NCBI GenBank assembly: GCA_023091735.1
Contig: JALKBU010000005.1
Location: forward strand, 62,001-126,000
DNA: 64,000 bases
Reading direction: 5' to 3'
Origin: Trichomonas tenax
Lineage: Eukaryota; Parabasalia; Trichomonadida; Trichomonadidae
The notes beneath the pieces were generated by a model. The model saw only the letters and a program-made list of their open reading frames with translations, did no database searches and had not been told where the DNA came from. Position 1 is the stretch's first letter; each line of letters opens with the position of its first letter. This document shows positions 58,598 through 64,000 of this stretch, piece after piece. The translations under genes and the position numbers were made by a program.

Positions 58598-59836
58598 TTA
58601 TTTATTTTGTTCATCTAAAACTTCATTGAAGTCGAATTCTGTCTGATCATCTAAAACTTGATTGAAGTCAAATTCTGTATCATTCCTTTGTGGACCTTGA
58701 GGCTGATTTTGGATTTGATGGTTATTGAGGTTTTCATATTGATGCTCATATACATGCTCGTGTCGATGCTCACGTTCAAATTGATGCTCATGTTGATGTT
58801 CACGTTCATGCTCATGCTCGTGTTGATGCTCAGGATGATTTCCGAATGTTATATATTGATTACAAATAGGACATTTATTGTGAGTTCCGACCCATTTGCT
58901 AATGCAATCTGCATGGAAATAATGTCCGCATGATAGCTTCTTAACGGGTGCTTCATTGAATTCTAATCTACAAATGATGCATAAATCTGTTGGATCCTCG
59001 GGCTCTACAGTTGGCAATTCTTCGATCTTCTTGCTGAGAATCCTTGCATCAACGAATTGTTTGAAGGAATTGTAAATGCCAAGGAAAATAAAAATAATTC
59101 TATTCATATCTATGTTATTGTTGATCTCTCCGCGCATATATTGAGGCAAAATGATTAACAAAAACGCAACACCGACAGATGACTTGCATATAATATCGAT
59201 TAACTGCAGTTTAAGGAAAGAATCTTTTGAATTTCCTTGAGATTCATAATCGCTTAAGAAAATGAAATGTAAGAGGAGGCCTTTGAGATTCACAGCAACA
59301 AGTGGAATATACATAGCTTTTTTCGGATTCTTAAAGAACATTGAGAATGATAGGAAAATTAAAATCAGTGAATACGCGATCATTTTCAAATGCTGCATTG
59401 GCGTAGGTAATTTTGTTCTAATTCCAAGCTTCGAAATCTTCTCTGCAATGTAGTTTCCAAATTCATAAAATAATATGTAATTAAAGAAGGTATTATTCCA
59501 TTTAGCATCTGCTGTCATGAAGATAAACATTATATTGAAAAAATCGGACAACGAAAGCAGTAAATTTTTGACTTGGAATTGCTGTTTATCACAGCTAAGC
59601 CATTTGAACAAATGATAGTAGATCAATCCCGACCATAAGAAAATGCAATAATCAACATTGCTTAATCGGTAAAATTCATCTGATGCAACAATGTAGTAAC
59701 AGAATTGTGAACATGCTGAATAGAATGATTTGCTTTGCGTCAATTTTCCCACATCCTTTATTGAGGCGTATAGCCTGTAAGTGAGAAACAGCGTGATAAG
59801 GAGGTAAAAGGAATAGAGAAGATCAGATATCTTCAT
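58598..59836 (-). CDS. HRD1/gp78-like ER membrane RING-H2 ubiquitin ligase
   Basis: 412 residues. About five or six transmembrane segments lie in residues 1-255 (LLYSFYLLITLFLTY, FNIMFIFMTA, LILIFLSFSMFF, FLLIILPQYM, RIIFIFLGIYNSF). RING-H2 at 286-325: CIIC, then CGHYFHADC and KCPIC, with the C3H2C3 ligand order. The tail (about 335-370) is a run of HE/EH repeats (HEHEHEREHQHEHQ) and ends in two near-copies of the motif TEFDFNxVLDxQ (387-397 and 399-409). The topology and the FxxFxxxR-like segment before the RING fit HRD1/AMFR-type ligases of ER-associated degradation. The His/Glu tail could bind metal. Substrates are unknown. Confidence 0.88.
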   Translation of the reverse strand: MKISDLLYSFYLLITLFLTYRLYASIKDVGKLTQSKSFYSACSQFCYYIVASDEFYRLSNVDYCIFLWSGLIYYHLFKWLSCDKQQFQVKNLLLSLSDFFNIMFIFMTADAKWNNTFFNYILFYEFGNYIAEKISKLGIRTKLPTPMQHLKMIAYSLILIFLSFSMFFKNPKKAMYIPLVAVNLKGLLLHFIFLSDYESQGNSKDSFLKLQLIDIICKSSVGVAFLLIILPQYMRGEINNNIDMNRIIFIFLGIYNSFKQFVDARILSKKIEELPTVEPEDPTDLCIICRLEFNEAPVKKLSCGHYFHADCISKWVGTHNKCPICNQYITFGNHPEHQHEHEHEREHQHEHQFEREHRHEHVYEHQYENLNNHQIQNQPQGPQRNDTEFDFNQVLDDQTEFDFNEVLDEQNK

Positions 59837-60517
59837 TTTATTTTAGTGATTTTTGACAAAAAAATTCCTTTGAATAGTTTATTTGGTTGCATGATTTCAA
59901 ATTTATTTGGTTGCATCTTCGGATGGAAACAACATGCCCTATGCTCCTTCGTACTAAATTTTATTACAAATCATGTATTTGGGAATTTTGACAAAGCATA
60001 GTTTACATGCCAATATTTTAACTAAGAATGGTTTTTGGCTGTGTTAACTGCCTAGCTTCCTTGTGCACTATTTTGCTGACAAATATCTCACCAAAAACCC
60101 ATTTTGGAGGCCTTGGATATCAAAAATAGGAAATTGAATAAACAGAATTGTTCATTTTGTTTATGAGGGGAACTAGACATTGCCAACAAAACCAAAACAA
60201 AAGTAATTCCAATAAGTCTTGAACTGTCATTCTGCAAAGAAAGGCTTTGATGAGTGCTTTAATGAAAAAGTCTTGCACAATGGAGTCATAAGTGATACTA
60301 TCTATATGTATATCAAATTCTCTAAAAATACCCATTCAAATAGTATGAAATTCTTCACGTGAAGAAAAATGTTAAAATTGTTCTCACTTTTGTTTAATTT
60401 TGAGAGATTGAGAGGATTATTCAGATAAAACCGCTTTTTCTTTTTGGACAAAGAATTCTATTGTTTGAATATAATAGTTTTATAAAAATTTTGAAAATCA
60501 TAAATTTAATCGAAAAA
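59837..60517. other. 680-bp spacer, nothing recognised
   Basis: Contains a short direct repeat of TTTATTTGGTTGCAT (about 59880 and 59901). No credible ORF: 60120-60335 on the minus strand is likely chance. Confidence 0.5.
60498..60507 (+). promoter_or_regulatory. Inr-like element
   Basis: TCATAAATTT, with A+1 at 60500, 18 bases before the ATG at 60518. It supports that start over the TTG-initiated longer frame. Confidence 0.5.
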
Positions 60518-61567
60518 ATGCCTGAAACTGATAGTTACATGATAATTTTCAATGTCAATGGTCGAGAAATTGCAATGTCAGCCGAAATGAAGGACAAAAA
60601 TAAGCCTGAGCAGATGAAAATCATAGCCAAGCAAAAAGATATTGAAGATATTTCACAGATATGGATTTATAATGCAGAGAAACAAGTTTTTGCGTTGCTT
60701 TCAAACATATTGTATGTGCTGACAGAGGAGCCAATTGATGAAAAAAATTCGAAATTATTGCTCAAAAAATTGGACAAGCAGATCCAACAGTTTCAAACAT
60801 TCTACTTTTGCAACAACTTGATAACAAACTCCAATCTAGAGAAATTCATAATTCTGACAGATATATTGAATGAAACATTTATTTTATCATCGAATGTTCC
60901 CGAACACATCTCATTTGAGTGCCAGAATATCGATATATCATATCACTGCCTTCCTTATCCTATTCCTGATATTCCTTGTGCAATCGTTATTTCGATAGCT
61001 GCTGAAGAATATACATTGACAAAAGAATCTCAATTTAAAGAAAACGATGGTCAAAATAAATTAAAGTTCTTGTCTTTCTGACCTGAATTAGAAATTAATC
61101 AATATTGGTTTTATTTCCCCAATCACAATTCATCTTTCTTCTCATGTTCTGAGCCAGATATAGTCATAAAGGCTTCATGTGAGAGCGGGAGCACAAAAAT
61201 AATATTATTGAAATTTGATCCAAATAAATCAAATCAAAGTTGGCAAATAACCGATCACAGCATATACTCAAGAAAGTATGATGGATTTATTTCATATAAT
61301 GAACAGACGAGCACTCTAAACTTAGAAAATGAATCTACCAAAAATATATTCTTTGTTCCTCTATTTAAGAATATAAACAACATGCTCTGTCCTAATATGA
61401 TTGTTGCTCAATTAGATGATGATTCGTGCGATTCTTATAGCTCTACCACTTCAGATTCGGAATATTCATCTGCACAAGAGTCAGGATATTCATTTTCTGA
61501 GAGTGATGATCCATTTGAAGATGACTATGAAATGGTAGATGAGTTAGATTTATTTGATGAAATATAA
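60518..61567 (+). pseudogene. Uncharacterised acidic-tailed protein interrupted by one in-frame TGA
   Basis: Reading from the ATG at 60518 (MPETDSYMIIFNVNGREIAM), the frame is open to TGA at 61079-61081, then continues without any other stop in the same frame to TAA at 61567. Codons after the stop are sensible (PELEINQYWFYFPNHN, then IVIKASCESGSTKII). The C-terminal third is highly acidic and Ser-rich (DDDSCDSYSSTTSDSEYSS, DPFEDDYEMVDELDLFDEI). No family recognised. One stop in a frame otherwise intact over 350 codons suggests a recent nonsense mutation, a sequencing error, or readthrough. TGA is a normal terminator in this genome (e.g. at 33088), so a changed code is excluded. Confidence 0.7.
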
Positions 61568-61730
61568 TTTTTTGTTTTTGATCTAAACATGGTGTTGTTA
61601 TTTGATGCTATATAGTTTTACATGTATAGTGTAATAATAGGTTAGAAAGAGAAATAAAGTTGCGGTATAATATATTATAATATAGCAAATCTATAATTTA
61701 ATTGTATAAATCTCTATGTATGATACTTGC

Positions 61731-62387
61731 TCATTCCTTCCATTGAACAATAACAATTTCACGCTTAACATTCACGCCTGGATCTTGAACATGATGCATC
61801 TCATACTTGAATGTAGAACTAATTTCACGTGTAAAGTCAAAGACACTTCCAGAAAGACCGAAATATGTCCTCTTTGCGGCAATTAAAGCAATTCCATTTG
61901 GTACCAAAAGATGTTTCATTGCGTTGATGAAATCAGGAAGCTGTTCCTTCCTATAGATTGTTTCGGAAGCCAAAACAAAATCATACTTCTTGTTTGGGAA
62001 CAAATTCTCACAATCTTTCCAAGCACTTGCAGAAAACTGAATAATATTCTCTGGGCATCCATTCAAATTGCAGTTTGGTATGGTAAGCTTCTCAATGACA
62101 TCTAAATTGTAATCTTGAAGAACAACTGAAGCTGCGCCATGAAGAGCAGCGTAAATGCCTGGAAGACCACGTCCACAGCCAAGCTCAAAAACGTGCTTTC
62201 CAGTGAAATCATATTTTTCCATAAATTTAAGGAGATCAACAGTGCATTCCCATAACTGGAAGCCTCCTTCATATTTACCGGGAACGACATCAGCAGGAAC
62301 AGTTCCTGATGCTGGGACGTAAGATTTCAGACCGTTATAAGACTTCTGTGTCCAAGATTGATCCAATCTATCAACAAATTCAGCCAT
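61731..62387 (-). CDS. METTL18: METTL18/Hpm1-type protein histidine methyltransferase
   Basis: 218 residues from the ATG at 62387; the frame opens three bases earlier at a TTG. Conserved family stretches: DVVPGKYEGGFQLWECTVDLL (human VSGVYEGGLKIWECTFDL), SAM motif I HVFELGCGRGLPGIYA, VVLQDYNLDVI, FVLASETIYRKEQLP (family ILTSETIY) and AKRTYFGLSGSVFDF (family AKAHYFGVGGGV). The enzyme modifies a histidine of ribosomal protein uL3 (RPL3). Length is shorter than the human protein because the N-terminus is reduced. The upstream DNA carries three ATGTAAA/TTGTAAA-type motifs (62408-62457). Confidence 0.92.
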   Translation of the reverse strand: MAEFVDRLDQSWTQKSYNGLKSYVPASGTVPADVVPGKYEGGFQLWECTVDLLKFMEKYDFTGKHVFELGCGRGLPGIYAALHGAASVVLQDYNLDVIEKLTIPNCNLNGCPENIIQFSASAWKDCENLFPNKKYDFVLASETIYRKEQLPDFINAMKHLLVPNGIALIAAKRTYFGLSGSVFDFTREISSTFKYEMHHVQDPGVNVKREIVIVQWKE

Positions 62388-62407
62388 CAAAAATTTTTGA
62401 TTATGTC

Positions 62408-62457
62408 ATGTAAAGTGCAAAGTTTGTTATGTAAAGTATCAAAATGCCTTGTAAAAT
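62408..62457. promoter_or_regulatory. Three spaced TGTAAA motifs before METTL18
   Basis: TCATGTAAAG (62408-62417), TTATGTAAAG (about 62428-62437) and CTTGTAAAAT (about 62449-62458) occur at a spacing of about 20 bases. They resemble the TGACATGTAAA motif seen in other promoters here. Function is inferred only from position. Confidence 0.4.
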
Positions 62458-62557
62458 ATTTTTGCCAATTGGGATGTTTTTTGACTCAACAAAAGGGACC
62501 AAAAACAATGAATTTATACAATATAAAACTTAAGTGTGAATGTTGACTGGATTTTTT

Positions 62558-62938
62558 GGACGCTTTTTGCCACGGCGTCTCAGGGCGTCCCCGCTGTAAA
62601 CCATTCAATTTTCAATTTTGAATGGTTTATGGCATCCCTCACGAATTTTTTTTGACGCTTCGCGTCCCAAAATGAACGACAAATGCGGAAAATTTTCGAT
62701 GTATTTTCGGGCGGCGCAGCCCCCACCTATTAAAGATGAGAGTTGGCGAAGCTTAACAGCACTTGCATGAAGCACAATCACTGAAGAAAGCACTTCTTGT
62801 TGGGTTTTTCATCGGGGACGTTGAAGTTCATTTGGAGACGCGAAGTCTTGAAAAAAATTTGTCGGGGACTCCATAAACCATTCAAAATTGAATGGTTTAC
62901 AGCGGGGACGCCCTAAGACGCCGTGGTAAACCAACACC
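62558..62938 (+). mobile_element. MITE-like foldback element, copy 2 (381 bp)
   Basis: Same orientation and nearly identical in sequence to copy 1 at 16135-16508. Outer arms: CACGGCGTCTCAGGGCGTCC and, at the right end, the near-complement ending in CGCCGTGGTAAACCAACACC. The small palindrome in the left arm is lengthened (ATTCAATTTTCAATTTTGAAT). The element ends only 38 bases before the ATG of the cullin gene. The inner sequence carries GGGCGGCGCAGCCCCC as in copy 1. No transposase. Confidence 0.85.
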
Positions 62939-62976
62939 AATTTTTTTTCCATTTGCTAATTTTTCAATTTTTTTTC

Positions 62977-64000
62977 ATGCCGAGAGCAGTCACTAACAAC
63001 ACGACCAATGACAAAGATTTAACGAACATTTCCGAGAGCATCAAAGCAATCCTCGGAAAGACGCACTCCAGACTGAGTTTGAGCCCTCTTCATGCTTCAG
63101 TGAACAGATTGGTAAACAATTCTTGTATGCAGAAACTCACAGAAACTCTCAGAAATCACCTTAAGGATCATTTTGAGTCATGGTGCAATGACATCGACCA
63201 GTGCGGTGCCGGCCAGTCACTTGTTTCCAAATTTTCTGGTTTTTGTTCCGATTTTAATTCTTTTTGCGATGTTTTGCCTAAACTTTACAGCCAATATGAT
63301 ACAAAACTTTCTGATAAAGATGAGAACAGGACAATAGCAATTCTTAATCAAAAATTTAAACAAATTATTCTTGACGGAAAAGGTGATACTAAAACTGGAG
63401 GCCAGAGCCGTATCGACTCAGTCATCGAGTCAATTATTGTTCAAATAAATTCAGAAAGAGGCGATGGTGAAATTAGTGATAGAAATACAAAAACGCATCT
63501 CAAGACCATTATAGCATTATTCTACGACTTCAAGGATAAGAAGCCCGATCTTATTCAAAATTTCCTCAACAGATTAGAGAAATCGACGGAAACATTCTAC
63601 GAAACAACTTATGCTTCATTGAAACAAGAAAAATTCAACGAATTCCTTATGAAAATGAAAAAGAGGCTCACCTCCGAAGAAGCTTTACTAAAGTACATTC
63701 TCAGGGAAGATGCTGATGTTATTCGTATTTTGAACAAAGCTCACGAATATGCATTATTCAAGAATGAAGAAATGCTTTGCAATTACGATGACGAAGGATA
63801 TCCTAAAATTTACGCCGCTGTGGCTTCCGATAAATGTGTTAATCTTAAATGGTTAATTCGTGATAGCTACATCAGATTCCAGAGGAAAGAGTACGTTCAA
63901 AAGCAAATTATCACTAAGATTTGCAAAGCTATCGAAATTGAGATTTCCAAGTTCGAATTAGACAAAGTGAAACCACATGAAACAATTGGTAAGATTATGG
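62977..64000 (+). CDS. Cullin (5' part; runs off right edge)
   Basis: 341 visible codons from ATG at 62977-62979 (MPRAVTNNTTNDKDLTN) with no stop before the window edge. The N-terminal cullin-repeat pattern is clear: a helical first repeat (LTETLRNHLKDHFESWCND), FCDVLPKLYSQYDTKL, DSVIESIIVQINSERGDGE, TIIALFYDFKDKKPDLIQNF, FYETTYASLKQEKFNEFLMKMKKRLTSEEALLKYIL, as in cullins 1-4 (FYxxES...FL...RLxEE...YL). The C-terminal cullin homology and neddylation site lie outside. Cullins scaffold RING ubiquitin ligases. Which paralogue it is cannot be told. The leader is very short because the MITE ends 38 bases upstream. Confidence 0.85.
   Translation, partial: MPRAVTNNTTNDKDLTNISESIKAILGKTHSRLSLSPLHASVNRLVNNSCMQKLTETLRNHLKDHFESWCNDIDQCGAGQSLVSKFSGFCSDFNSFCDVLPKLYSQYDTKLSDKDENRTIAILNQKFKQIILDGKGDTKTGGQSRIDSVIESIIVQINSERGDGEISDRNTKTHLKTIIALFYDFKDKKPDLIQNFLNRLEKSTETFYETTYASLKQEKFNEFLMKMKKRLTSEEALLKYILREDADVIRILNKAHEYALFKNEEMLCNYDDEGYPKIYAAVASDKCVNLKWLIRDSYIRFQRKEYVQKQIITKICKAIEIEISKFELDKVKPHETIGKIM

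Noticed and set aside
61079..61081. TGA reassigned to an amino acid
   Set aside because: TGA ends intact conserved genes here, for example PP2A-B56 at 33088-33090 and the gene ending at 43711, so it is a normal stop.

Overview
The window reads as nuclear DNA of a parabasalid flagellate, most likely Trichomonas vaginalis or a close relative. This is inferred from several things together: AT-rich DNA; densely packed, almost entirely intronless genes on both strands; very short 5' leaders with initiator (Inr) sequences of the TCA+1-Y-T/A type a few bases before the start codon; typical parabasalid families (Pmp-like beta-helix surface proteins, F5/8C-domain proteins, ankyrin proteins, M60-like proteins, a bacterial-type SAD/uridine-kinase fusion); and flagellar genes (IFT57, centrin) next to a eukaryotic core set. 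There is no operon logic. Neighbouring genes are functionally mixed, and many divergent pairs share intergenic spaces of only 35-150 bp.

Layout. 1-11.7 kb: a very large unrecognised helical protein running off the left edge, a double beta-propeller-like protein, proteasome alpha-1, a coiled-coil protein and an N-myristoylated M60/TCAF-like protein without the zinc motif. 11.7-16.8 kb: gene-poor DNA holding a polyproline gene and a striking 1.7-kb foldback structure: about 56-bp inverted repeats enclosing a string of alternating hairpins, with a 374-bp MITE inside. 16.8-19.9 kb: a broken GH18 chitinase-like gene, a beta-helix surface protein and an F5/8C protein. 20-35.8 kb: core genes MAK16, GET3, IFT57, a TRIC-like channel, a Ser-rich myristoylated protein, a queuosine-salvage enzyme, a P4-ATPase-like protein lacking all catalytic motifs, PP2A-B56, centrin and a nucleoside kinase fusion. 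35.8-37.7 kb: gene-free. 37.7-46.5 kb: small unknown genes, an ankyrin protein, an Asp-rich beta-helix protein, PRMT5 and a decayed ankyrin gene. 46.8-55 kb: unknown or disordered proteins, an ARM protein, the SCC2/NIPBL cohesin loader and tRNA-Pro(CGG). 55-64 kb: an EGF-like membrane protein, a second cluster of foldback hairpins, an HRD1-like RING protein, an ORF broken by one TGA, a METTL18/Hpm1 histidine methyltransferase, a second MITE copy and the 5' part of a cullin.

The most unusual items are the composite foldback array (14.9-16.6 kb), the catalytically empty flippase-like ATPase (27.9-31.0 kb), the catalytically empty M60/TCAF-like protein (9.6-11.7 kb), a possible short intron relic in an ankyrin pseudogene (46.4 kb), and a recurrent TGACATGTAAA-type motif in promoters. 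All assignments come from reading the sequence by eye; no database search was run.
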